Origin: an uncultured Paracoccaceae bacterium
Lineage (GTDB): Bacteria > Pseudomonadota > Alphaproteobacteria > Rhodobacterales > Rhodobacteraceae
Length of the DNA stretch: 64,000 nucleotides
Reading direction: 5' to 3'
Assembly: GCA_947503175.1 (NCBI GenBank)
Contig: CANNCO010000003.1
Location: forward strand, 131,501-195,500
In this document: positions 45,416 to 52,113 of the stretch, one piece after another
Layout of the letters: each line of letters starts with the position of its first letter
How positions within the stretch are numbered: position 1 is the stretch's first letter
Notes under the pieces: generated by a model
Told to the model about the DNA's origin: nothing
The model's database searches: none
Seen by the model: the letters and a program-made list of their open reading frames with translations, nothing else
Translations under genes and position numbers: made by a program

Positions 45416-46308
45416 CAGAAACGTCCTTTCAACATCTTGAACGCATCACCGAAGGCCTCGACCGCCTGTGCAGGCACCACGATTGTCTGCTGGCCCTGCC
45501 CCTGCCCAAGGTTGCCAAACGCCTCGACCTGTTTCAGCGCCACCTGATATTGCGCGGCCTCAAGCCCGTTATCCTGAATGGCTGTGGCCACAACCTTCGT
45601 CGCATAGGCTTCGGCATCGGCGGCGACACGGCGGGCCTTGGCCTCCTGTTCAGCGGCATAAAGCTCGGCATCCGCGTTCAGTTCCACCGCACGCTTCTGG
45701 CCTTCGGCGGTGGTCACCGCCGCGCGCCGTTCACGTTCGGCATTCAATTGCTGCAACATCGCATCGCGGGTGGCCTGATCCAGATTGACGTCAAGGATTT
45801 CGGCCCGCGTCACCTCGATCCCCCAGTCGTCCACCGCATCTTCAACGCTTGCCTTGATCGTCGAAATCAGTTGCGAGCGGTTCGCCTGAACCTCGTCCAG
45901 TTCCATCTTGCCGATCTCGGCCCGGACGATACCGGCCACCGTGGTGGCAATCGCGGCATCCACGTCGCGGATCCGGTAGACCGTTTTTTCAGGCTCTACG
46001 ATACGGTAAAACACACTGGTTTCGACCTGCACCAGCACGTTGTCGGCTGTGATCGCGTCCTGCGTCGCCGTGGGCAACTGGCGTTCGAGAATCGATATCT
46101 GATGCGCGACCCTGTCCAGAAACGGCACGATAAAGTTGATGCCGGGGCCAAGAACCGATCGCAGCCGGCCAAAGCGCTCAACCACGTGCTTTTCCGACTG
46201 GGAGACGATCCGTACACCCTTGTAAATACACAGGATGATGAAGGCCGCCAGCAGCAGAACGGTTATCCCGCCGCCGCCGAACTCTAAAAGGATGTCCTCG
46301 AAACTCAT
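45415..46308 (-). CDS. SPFH/stomatin-family membrane protein (QmcA-like)
   Basis: A 297-residue protein with one N-terminal helix (residues about 10-32) and a large cytoplasmic or periplasmic SPFH (band 7) domain: RIVSQSEKHVVERFGRL, then GPGINFIVPFLDRV. A coiled-coil follows (AERERRAAVTTAEGQKRAVEL) and a C-terminal GQGQQTIVVPA. It oligomerises into membrane platforms, often with NfeD and FtsH. The ATG at 46308 is chosen because the hydrophobic helix follows soon after. It is divergent from dinB. Confidence 0.9.
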   Translation of the reverse strand: MSFEDILLEFGGGGITVLLLAAFIILCIYKGVRIVSQSEKHVVERFGRLRSVLGPGINFIVPFLDRVAHQISILERQLPTATQDAITADNVLVQVETSVFYRIVEPEKTVYRIRDVDAAIATTVAGIVRAEIGKMELDEVQANRSQLISTIKASVEDAVDDWGIEVTRAEILDVNLDQATRDAMLQQLNAERERRAAVTTAEGQKRAVELNADAELYAAEQEAKARRVAADAEAYATKVVATAIQDNGLEAAQYQVALKQVEAFGNLGQGQGQQTIVVPAQAVEAFGDAFKMLKGRF

Positions 46309-46328
46309 ATCGTCCTCGCGCTTCGTGA

Positions 46329-46349
46329 CCCCCATGGGCTATATGGGGG
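46329..46349. repeat. Inverted repeat in the SPFH/dinB gap
   Basis: CCCCCAT and ATGGGGG are exact complements around a 7-base loop, in the gap between the divergent SPFH and dinB genes. It may be a regulator site; no LexA-type GTTC-N7-GTTC box is visible nearby. Confidence 0.35.
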
Positions 46350-46414
46350 CAAAACCTCCGTCGCGAAAGCCTTCCCGGGACGGATGACCGCCATGCTAGC
46401 CATCCTGCAACACC

Positions 46415-47668
46415 ATGCCCGCGCTCTGCCGCACCTGTCTGACCCAGTTTGAAACCGGCCCCCGTTGCCCGGATTGCAGCAGTCCGCGCGTGATTTCGCA
46501 TCCCGAACTGTTCGATCTCAGCATTGCGCATATGGATTGCGACGCCTTCTATGCCTCGGTCGAAAAGCGCGACAATCCCGAATTGCGCGACAAGCCCGTG
46601 ATCATCGGCGGCGGGCGGCGCGGTGTTGTCTCAACCGCCTGTTATATCGCGCGAATCAAGGGCGTGCGCTCGGCCATGCCCATGTTCAAGGCAATGAAAC
46701 TCTGCCCCGAGGCTGTGGTCGTGCGCGGCCGGATGGACACCTACGTGCAGGTATCGCGGCAGGTCCGCGCCATGATGGAAGACCTCACACCCGCCATCGA
46801 GCCTTTGTCGCTGGACGAGGCGTTTCTGGACCTTACCGGCACCGAACGGCTGCACCATGCGCCGCCCGCGGTGATGCTGGCGCGGCTCACCAAGCGGATG
46901 GAGGACGAATTGGGCATCACCGGCTCGATCGGGCTGTCCCATAACAAATTTCTCGCGAAAGTCGCGTCAGACCTCGACAAACCGCGCGGGTTTTCCGTGA
47001 TCGGCAAGGCCGAGACGGCGGCGTTCCTGAAAGACAAGCCGGTGCGGATGATCTGGGGCGTCGGGCAGGCCGGGCAGGCCTCGCTTGAAAAGGCGGGCAT
47101 CCGGACCTTCTCCGATCTTCTCAGGTGGGAAAAACCCGACCTGCACGCCCGCTTCGGCACCATGGGCGACCGGCTCTGGCATCTGGCGCGGGGCCAAGAC
47201 CGCCGCGCGGTATCGCGCAATGCGCCCATGAAGTCGGTCTCGAACGAGACGACGTTCCACGATGACACGGCGGACCCGGATATTCTCGATGGTCATATCT
47301 GGCGGCTCTCGGAAAAGGTCGCGGACCGGCTGAAAGCCCGCGATATCGCGGGCCGCGTGGTGACGCTGAAGGTCAAGAAGTCGGACCATACGATCCTGAC
47401 CCGGCGGGTCAGCCTGACCGACCCCACCCAGATCGCCGACCGCATCTACCGCACCGCGCGCGATCTTTACGACAGCGTGGCCGGCAAGGGGCCGTTCCGG
47501 CTTCTGGGCGTCGGGCTGTCGGAGATCGGGCCGGCCGATCAGGCGGATATCTCGGGCGATCTTCTGGACCCTGACGCCGCTTCCCGCGCCCGGGCCGAAC
47601 GCGCCGCCGATAAGATCCGCGAAAAGTTCGGCCGCGAGGCGATCATCAAGGGCCGCGCCCTGCGCTAG
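46415..47668 (+). CDS. dinB: DNA polymerase IV with an N-terminal zinc-finger-like extension
   Basis: A 417-residue Y-family translesion polymerase. Residues 5-21 carry CRTC and CPDC, two CxxC pairs that could bind zinc, ahead of the catalytic core. The core has HMDCDAFYASVEKRDNPEL (first metal Asp and steric gate region), SLDEAFLD (metal Asp/Glu) and a C-terminal little-finger domain. No beta-clamp motif of the QLxLF type is clear at the C-terminus. The extension is something I recall from other Rhodobacteraceae DinB proteins. Its function is unknown. Confidence 0.93.
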   Translation: MPALCRTCLTQFETGPRCPDCSSPRVISHPELFDLSIAHMDCDAFYASVEKRDNPELRDKPVIIGGGRRGVVSTACYIARIKGVRSAMPMFKAMKLCPEAVVVRGRMDTYVQVSRQVRAMMEDLTPAIEPLSLDEAFLDLTGTERLHHAPPAVMLARLTKRMEDELGITGSIGLSHNKFLAKVASDLDKPRGFSVIGKAETAAFLKDKPVRMIWGVGQAGQASLEKAGIRTFSDLLRWEKPDLHARFGTMGDRLWHLARGQDRRAVSRNAPMKSVSNETTFHDDTADPDILDGHIWRLSEKVADRLKARDIAGRVVTLKVKKSDHTILTRRVSLTDPTQIADRIYRTARDLYDSVAGKGPFRLLGVGLSEIGPADQADISGDLLDPDAASRARAERAADKIREKFGREAIIKGRALR

Positions 47669-47718
47669 CTGCCCCGTTTGGGATTTTGCGTATTTGGAAC
47701 AAGACGAAGGGAGGGGCG

Positions 47719-48576
47719 CTATTCCGCGGCCAATGGCACCTCGGCCCCGCCGATATCCACGATCTCGGAGATCACATTGGCCAGGATATCGCGCATGGCG
47801 CGGAAGTTCGCATTCGGGCGGATCGTGCGTTCGTCCATGTAAAGCGCCCGGTCGATCTCGATCTGGACCACATGCTGATTCTGGCTGGGCCGGCCATAGC
47901 GCTGCGTCGAATAGGCCCCGGCAAAGGGCGCATTGCGCACGACGACCAGCCCCGCCGCGGCAAAGGCCGCCTCGATCCGGTCGACGATATCGCTGCGCGC
48001 CGCAGCCCCGAACCGGTCGCCCAGAACGATCTGCGGACGCAACCCATCGGGATGCACCACCGATTCCAGCGCCTCATGCGGCATCGAATGGCAGTCGATC
48101 ATGATCGCCTCGCCAAAGCTGCTGCGCGTCTCGGTCAGCAGGCCGGCAAGCTGGTCGTGATAGGGCCGCCAGACATCACGGATGCGCCCCCGCACCTCGG
48201 CCAGAGGCAGTTTGCCGCGATAGATCGCCTGCCCGTTCGCCACCACGCGCGGCACGACCCCCAGACCCGAACTGACCCGCGGATTATGGGCGTTCCGGCG
48301 CACCCCCTCGATCAGGGCGGGATCAAGCTCTTCCGCGCTGCGGTTCAGATCCAGATAGGCGCGCGGCGCCTCGGCCACCAGAAGCGGCGCTCCCAAGGTA
48401 GGGGCTGCTTCAAACAGCAGATCGACAAACGCATCCTCGGACGACCGAATCGCACGCTCATCCAGCACCGATTTTCGCAGGAAATCCTCCGGATAATCCC
48501 GCCCGCTATGGGGCGACGCAAAAATCACACTCGTCGTGCGCACATCCGGCATCGTCAACGTATAGGCAGCCTGCAT
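47719..48576 (-). CDS. N-formylglutamate amidohydrolase family protein (second copy)
   Basis: A 285-residue FGase-fold hydrolase, a paralogue of the one at 13503. It has FASPHSGRDYP near the N-terminus, DLNRSAEELDP, IMIDCHSMPHEA (metal His) and a C-terminal EIDRALYMDE. This is the typical stand-alone core-genome version in Rhodobacteraceae, separate from hut genes. It probably hydrolyses an N-formyl or N-acyl amino acid. Confidence 0.88.
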   Translation of the reverse strand: MQAAYTLTMPDVRTTSVIFASPHSGRDYPEDFLRKSVLDERAIRSSEDAFVDLLFEAAPTLGAPLLVAEAPRAYLDLNRSAEELDPALIEGVRRNAHNPRVSSGLGVVPRVVANGQAIYRGKLPLAEVRGRIRDVWRPYHDQLAGLLTETRSSFGEAIMIDCHSMPHEALESVVHPDGLRPQIVLGDRFGAAARSDIVDRIEAAFAAAGLVVVRNAPFAGAYSTQRYGRPSQNQHVVQIEIDRALYMDERTIRPNANFRAMRDILANVISEIVDIGGAEVPLAAE

Positions 48577-48757
48577 TCCGACCTCGCTATCACTGCCGTC
48601 GAGTATAGGACGAATTCACCCGCCGCCAAAACCCCTTGAAAGCCGCGCGGCGACCTTTTATAGACCGCTCGACCGGCGCGGGGTGACCCCCCGCGTCTTG
48701 TTCATTTGGGTGCCGGCGTCCAAAGGCATCCATATGGGCAGGCCAGAGGTGGCAGAC

Positions 48758-48832
48758 GGGCGATTAGCTCAGCGGTAGAGCACTTCGTTGACATCGAAGG
48801 GGTCACTGGTTCGATCCCAGTATCGCCCACCA
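48758..48832 (+). tRNA. tRNA-Val (anticodon GAC)
   Basis: A 75-base gene with encoded CCA. Acceptor GGGCGAT pairs with ATCGCCC; the D arm has AGCTCAGCGGTAGAGC. The anticodon stem TTCG/CGAA closes a loop reading TTGACAT, giving GAC (codons GUC/GUU). The T arm is GGTTCGATCC. It reads towards rpmJ. Confidence 0.97.
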
Positions 48833-48843
48833 TGAGTTTACCC

Positions 48844-48919
48844 GCCGGGCTTGACCGGCAAGACTGAATACCGCCGGGCTTGACCGGCAAGATGACGATA
48901 ACCGCCGGAACCGCCCGGC
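48844..48919 (+). repeat. Three tandem hairpin repeats between tRNA-Val and rpmJ
   Basis: GCCGG and CCGGC enclose a 6-base loop three times, starting at 48844, 48873 and 48904. The first two copies are identical over 22 bases (period 29); the third is diverged in its loop (AACCGC) but keeps the stem. They may process or insulate the tRNA and rpmJ transcripts. Confidence 0.75.
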
Positions 48920-48967
48920 AGATGGAAACCAGGCGCACCCCCGCGCCGCGATAATGGGAGAAAGACC

Positions 48968-49093
48968 ATGAAGGTCAGGAACTCGCTCCGTTCGCTCAAA
49001 GCCCGGCATCGCGACTGTCGCGTCGTGCGCCGCAAGGGCCGGGTCTATGTGATCAACAAGACCCAGCGCCGGTTCAAAGCCCGCCAGGGCTGA
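48968..49093 (+). CDS. rpmJ: 50S ribosomal protein L36
   Basis: A 41-residue protein beginning [20 protein letters not shown] and ending RRFKARQG. This is the alphaproteobacterial zinc-free L36 form: it has only one cysteine (in [18 protein letters not shown], cited by RDCRVV), where zinc-binding L36 has three Cys and a His. GGGAG lies ahead of the ATG. A strong terminator follows at 49108, so it is transcribed alone or with tRNA-Val. Confidence 0.97.
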   Translation: MKVRNSLRSLKARHRDCRVVRRKGRVYVINKTQRRFKARQG

Positions 49094-49107
49094 ACGGGAT
49101 CAGATAT

Positions 49108-49135
49108 AAAAGGGCCGCCCGGTGGGCGGCCCTTT
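49108..49135 (+). terminator. Rho-independent terminator of rpmJ
   Basis: A perfect GC-rich stem (AGGGCCGCCC with GGGCGGCCCT, 3-base loop GGT), preceded by AAA and followed by a run of five T. Textbook intrinsic terminator, 15 bases after the rpmJ stop. Confidence 0.95.
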
Positions 49136-49177
49136 TTCTTTCGGAGAATAAATATTTCTCCGATCCCTCGACGAAAA

Positions 49178-49203
49178 AGGCAGCCCCCGAAGGGACTGCC
49201 GGA
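49178..49203 (-). terminator. Intrinsic terminator on the minus strand
   Basis: On the minus strand GGCAGTCCC, a TTC-containing loop and GGGGGCTGCC form a stem followed by five T. It faces the rpmJ terminator and closes a short minus-strand transcript that includes the small ORF at 49222-49314. Confidence 0.8.
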
Positions 49204-49221
49204 TGTTGTTTCAAGAGTTGG

Positions 49222-49314
49222 TCAGACGGCGCGCCGCCACCATGCCCGCCAGTGGGACAGAACCCGCCGACCAGCAACGCCCCTGTGCAGGGCGAGTTTC
49301 AGAATTGCTGTCAT
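49222..49314 (-). CDS. Possible 30-residue basic small protein
   Basis: An ATG frame of 30 residues, MTAILKLALHRGVAG then RRVLSHWRAWWRRAV, with seven Arg and three Trp and an amphipathic look. GAAGAG lies about 10 bases upstream, a GCGCGG/CCGCGC hairpin sits in the leader (about 49343-49360), and the minus-strand terminator at 49178 follows the stop. The terminator shows a real transcript; whether it is translated is uncertain. It could instead be a small RNA. No family recognised. Confidence 0.4.
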   Translation of the reverse strand: MTAILKLALHRGVAGRRVLSHWRAWWRRAV

Positions 49315-49479
49315 TTCACTACTCTTCTAGTCCTGCCTCGGCGCGGTTATTCCGCGCTCTGAAGAATCCCTTACCCTAAAACGGCCGGTTTTCCCATTCT
49401 TCTCCCGGAGACACGGCAGAATTCTGCGCAACTGCTGCCGTCCGATCCGCACCGGTTCCATCGTTTCGGTACCACGCCG

Positions 49480-49573
49480 CGCGCCCAGAGGTTTGGATTT
49501 TCGCGGCCGGCAAAGGCCCGCCAGTGCTGAATCTGATCAGGGTATCGAGAAGGGTCGCCCGGTGGGCGGTCCT
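49480..49573 (+). pseudogene. Degenerate copy of the rpmJ tail and terminator
   Basis: Bases 49510-49530 end in a frame reading KARQC-stop, matching rpmJ's KARQG-stop, and the DNA from about 49509 onward parallels 49073-49145 including the terminator. The terminator copy (AGGGTCGCCC, GGT loop, GGGCGGTCCT, 49551-49573) has changed bases but still pairs fully through two G-U wobbles. No intact 5' part of rpmJ is present. The rest of 49094-49642 holds no other gene I can support. Confidence 0.65.
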
Positions 49574-49642
49574 TTCTCTCTTCGAGATGAACCTGACCTC
49601 AATGCCCGATTAGAGAAGCCGCTATTCAGACGAGCATTGGAT

Positions 49643-50323
49643 TTACGATTTACCCAACCTTTCCATTGTGGAGACGCGCGTCAGCTCTCTGTTCGCATGC
49701 GATCCGATCCAACGGGCTGATGGGCTAGCCTCTGCACTCAGCGTTGCGCAGGTCTTGAGGGCCGAGGCGTGCAGTGAAGGGTTTCGCTTCCCGATTGCCC
49801 TCAGCGCCATATCAATTGCTTTCTTGACCAGATGCCGCTCGTCGTCGGCGTGCAGTGTCACCAACGCCAATGCACCTTCAAACTGCTCGTTTGAGGCGCG
49901 TTTGTCATGCGTTGTCATCGACCAGATCAGGGCGAACCCGGCACGGCGGACAAACTCCCTGTCGTCGTTACACCACAATGGCACCTTGTCCCATCGATAG
50001 GGCGTGCGATCGAGCAAACTGAAACACGCCGTGTCGCAGATCGCCCAGTTGTCGAACTCCGCACACCATTGGTCGGCCTCCCCCGATGTAAGCTTGTCGG
50101 CATCCGCCAGAAAAACCGCCATGGTTCGGGCTTCATAAAAGCCCGTCTTCCACAGCGCCAAAGCGGTGGCGTGGCTTCGGCCAAGTGACTTGGCCTTCTT
50201 CTTCATCACGCCCATCGGCACACCGAACGCTTTGACGCTGCGTATACCGTATCGGCTCAGCGCGGCGACCCCCTCCGGGGTCCCGTTTTCCCTGAGCCAG
50301 TCGAGGATTCCGTCAGATTTCAC
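49643..50323 (-). CDS. DNA alkylation repair protein (AlkD-like, HEAT repeat)
   Basis: A 226-residue all-helical protein of the AlkD class. Recognisable pieces are GVPMGVMKKKAKSLGRSHATAL near residue 36 (cited by GVPMGVMKK), LADADKLTSGEADQWCAEFDNWAICDTAC (cited by FDNWAICD) and a hydrophobic WSMTTHDKR helix. AlkD excises alkylated bases without base flipping. The Trp/Asp of the catalytic cleft appear to be kept. It ends a three-gene minus-strand operon. Composition is less GC-rich than neighbours. Confidence 0.85.
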   Translation of the reverse strand: MKSDGILDWLRENGTPEGVAALSRYGIRSVKAFGVPMGVMKKKAKSLGRSHATALALWKTGFYEARTMAVFLADADKLTSGEADQWCAEFDNWAICDTACFSLLDRTPYRWDKVPLWCNDDREFVRRAGFALIWSMTTHDKRASNEQFEGALALVTLHADDERHLVKKAIDMALRAIGKRNPSLHASALKTCATLSAEASPSARWIGSHANRELTRVSTMERLGKS

Positions 50324-50796
50324 GGCACTTCGGCAAGGGTTGCATCAAGGTTTTGGTAGCTGGCTTCCAGACCCTCTTCCATCGGGCTTTGCAACACACC
50401 GTCCCGTGTTGCCTTACTGTCGTAGTGAAGGCTCATGGTTACCGTCGTTTGCCCGTTTCGCTCTGCAAAGCGCTGTTCCACAAGCGTCTCGTTGTCCGGA
50501 AAAACGTCGAAAACTTCAGTGAGGAGAAGTTGGGTCTCAGGCTCGATTTCCCGAAAGACACCCGATGCGACCATGCGGCCATCCGCCCATTCCCACACGT
50601 ATCGATACTTGCCGCCGACCCGTAAATCGATTTCACATTCTGGCATCCTGTGGCCTGGAGGGCCGGTCAGCCAGCGCTTCACCAGATCGGGGTCGGTATG
50701 CGCCCGCCAGACATGCGCTTTCGGTGCGTTAAAGCGGCGTACAATCTCGATCGTGGTTTCTGTTGGCGTGGTCATCGTCAAAGGGGTCAGGGTCAT
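50320..50796 (-). CDS. SRPBCC/AHSA1-family protein
   Basis: A 158-residue START-like (Aha1 C-terminal type) protein. It has VRRFNAPKAHVWRAHTDPDL, RVGGKYRYVWEW and the C-terminal DGVLQSPMEEGLEASYQNLD typical of activator-of-Hsp90-like small ligand binders. It overlaps the ArsR-type regulator by 4 bases and AlkD by 4 bases. ArsR-AHSA1 pairs are very common; their ligands are mostly unknown. The start at 50796 is supported by that overlap. Confidence 0.87.
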   Translation of the reverse strand: MTLTPLTMTTPTETTIEIVRRFNAPKAHVWRAHTDPDLVKRWLTGPPGHRMPECEIDLRVGGKYRYVWEWADGRMVASGVFREIEPETQLLLTEVFDVFPDNETLVEQRFAERNGQTTVTMSLHYDSKATRDGVLQSPMEEGLEASYQNLDATLAEVP

Positions 50797-51125
50797 TGCT
50801 TACCGTCCTTGTCTTTGAGGTCGTCAAGAAGGCCATCAAGCCGCATGTAATTGTCTTCCCAGACGGCACGATAACGCCCCAACCAGTCCGCGATCGCGCC
50901 GAAGGCAGCGGGCTCTATTCGGCGGGGCCGCGCCGTGCCCGCGATACGCGCCGAAATCATGCCCGCCTCCTCCAGGACTTTCAGATGGCGAGAGATCGAT
51001 GGTTGTGAGACGTTGAAAGGCTTGCAAAGTTCATCGACCGTGGCTTCGCCCTCCATCAACCGCGTCAGAATGGCCCGGCGCGTGGGGTCGGACAATGCAT
51101 GAAATATATGGTCGAGTGATGGCAT
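50793..51125 (-). CDS. ArsR-family winged-helix regulator
   Basis: A 110-residue HTH_5 repressor. The DNA-recognition helix is FNVSQPSISRHLKVLEEAG and the wing follows. It lacks the CxC metal site of ArsR/SmtB and matches the ArsR subgroup paired with AHSA1 proteins, so it likely senses something other than a metal. It leads the AlkD-AHSA1 operon. Upstream (51126-51180) is AT-rich with TATAAC repeats that may be its operator. Confidence 0.9.
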   Translation of the reverse strand: MPSLDHIFHALSDPTRRAILTRLMEGEATVDELCKPFNVSQPSISRHLKVLEEAGMISARIAGTARPRRIEPAAFGAIADWLGRYRAVWEDNYMRLDGLLDDLKDKDGKQ

Positions 51126-51382
51126 GAACCCATTGTATAACAGATAAGCTATATAACAAGTTCAAAATATATTATGCGAGTTGGAGCAACGAGTACCAAA
51201 AAGATGGATGCCAATTGGCTAAGGAAGGCCGCTTTCGCGACATCGAAGAGGATTGCTCCACCTGGCCCCAGCCACGATGGTCACGAGGGCAGCCATGCGG
51301 GACAAACCCGGTATTGGATAATTGTTTGAGACTTGTGGGTTGTTATGTGTCTAAAGCCCCGCATGCAAATGGAGGTTTGGTG

Positions 51383-51751
51383 ATGGGTAGCTGTCGCGTT
51401 GTCGAAGACTGGGAAGCAACCTACCAAGACCCGATTGTGCTGAAGGAAAGCGAAGAGCTTTGGCTGACCGGAAAGTCGGAGAATTGGGACGGCTACGTCT
51501 GGGTCTGGGCGAAAAACCAAGCTGGAAGAGAAGGCTGGATACCAGACACGTTGATCAAGACTGTCGCCGACAGGAACTACGCGAACTCCGCTTTTTCGGC
51601 GCTTGAGCTGACCTGCCATCGCGGTGAAGAACTGGACGCCATTGATGAAATGCACGGCTGGGTATTGTGCAGAGCCGCAAACGGTTCGGAAGGTTGGGTT
51701 CCGGCGAAGAACCTACAAGAAATATGGCCAGCGCCTAAAGCTTTGCGATGA
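51383..51751 (+). CDS. SH3-repeat protein, two domains
   Basis: A 122-residue cytoplasmic protein made of two SH3-like barrels: LKESEELWLTGKSENWDGYVWVWAKNQ (cited by ENWDGYVWVW) then EGWIPDTLI, and a second with ELDAIDEMHGWVLCRAANGSEGW. The ATG at 51383 is chosen because GGAGG lies eight bases upstream; a longer frame from 51215 lacks such a site. Two-SH3 proteins of this kind bind proline-rich or wall partners, but the role here is unknown. It is part of the accessory block. Confidence 0.75.
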   Translation: MGSCRVVEDWEATYQDPIVLKESEELWLTGKSENWDGYVWVWAKNQAGREGWIPDTLIKTVADRNYANSAFSALELTCHRGEELDAIDEMHGWVLCRAANGSEGWVPAKNLQEIWPAPKALR

Positions 51752-51769
51752 CACTCTAGGCTCAAAGCC
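51752..51769 (+). repeat. Short dispersed repeat, copy 2
   Basis: CACTCTAGGCTCAAAGCC matches the sequence at 40816-40833 at 17 of 18 positions in the same orientation. It overlaps the stop codon region of the SH3-repeat gene and marks the right edge of the accessory block. Confidence 0.4.
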
Positions 51770-51783
51770 AACGCCCGTGCCCC

Positions 51784-52113
51784 TCACCCCTCCTGATTGA
51801 CCCGCTCGATATACCCGCGCAGTTCCTCCGCCTCGCGGCGGGCCTCGCGCAGCCCGTCCATCGCCGCGCGCAGCTCGGCCTCCGTCTGGGCCAGCTGGTT
51901 GGTCAGTTCCGCCTCGCGCTGCTGCATATAGGTCACCGCTTCCTCGCGGCTTTCCTCGGCCTCGTGCAATTCCCGCGCCATCCGGTCCAGATCGTTGATA
52001 TCGCCCGCGTTGATCCGCGCCAGCTTGTGCAAAAGCCAGTAGGCGAACCAGCCCAGCATGAAGGCGATGAACAGGATGATGGCCGTGGCCACGATGAACT
52101 CGGTTCTATTCAA
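51784..52113 (-). CDS. Single-span membrane protein with coiled coil
   Basis: A 109-residue protein with one N-terminal transmembrane helix (residues about 8-29) followed by a long heptad-rich coiled coil (DRMARELHEAEESREEAVTY, then QAEAELRAAMDG-like stretches). It overlaps the OmpA/BON gene by 8 bases and is expressed with it. It probably forms an oligomeric inner-membrane scaffold with that partner. No named family. Confidence 0.8.
   Translation of the reverse strand: MNRTEFIVATAIILFIAFMLGWFAYWLLHKLARINAGDINDLDRMARELHEAEESREEAVTYMQQREAELTNQLAQTEAELRAAMDGLREARREAEELRGYIERVNQEG

Noticed and set aside
46336-46414. A LexA box for dinB
   Set aside because: No GTTC-N7-GTTC pattern is present in the gap; only an unrelated inverted repeat is seen.
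47686-48639. A 317-codon plus-strand open frame
   Set aside because: It is antisense to the N-formylglutamate amidohydrolase gene, whose motifs are intact; the plus-strand translation shows no domain.
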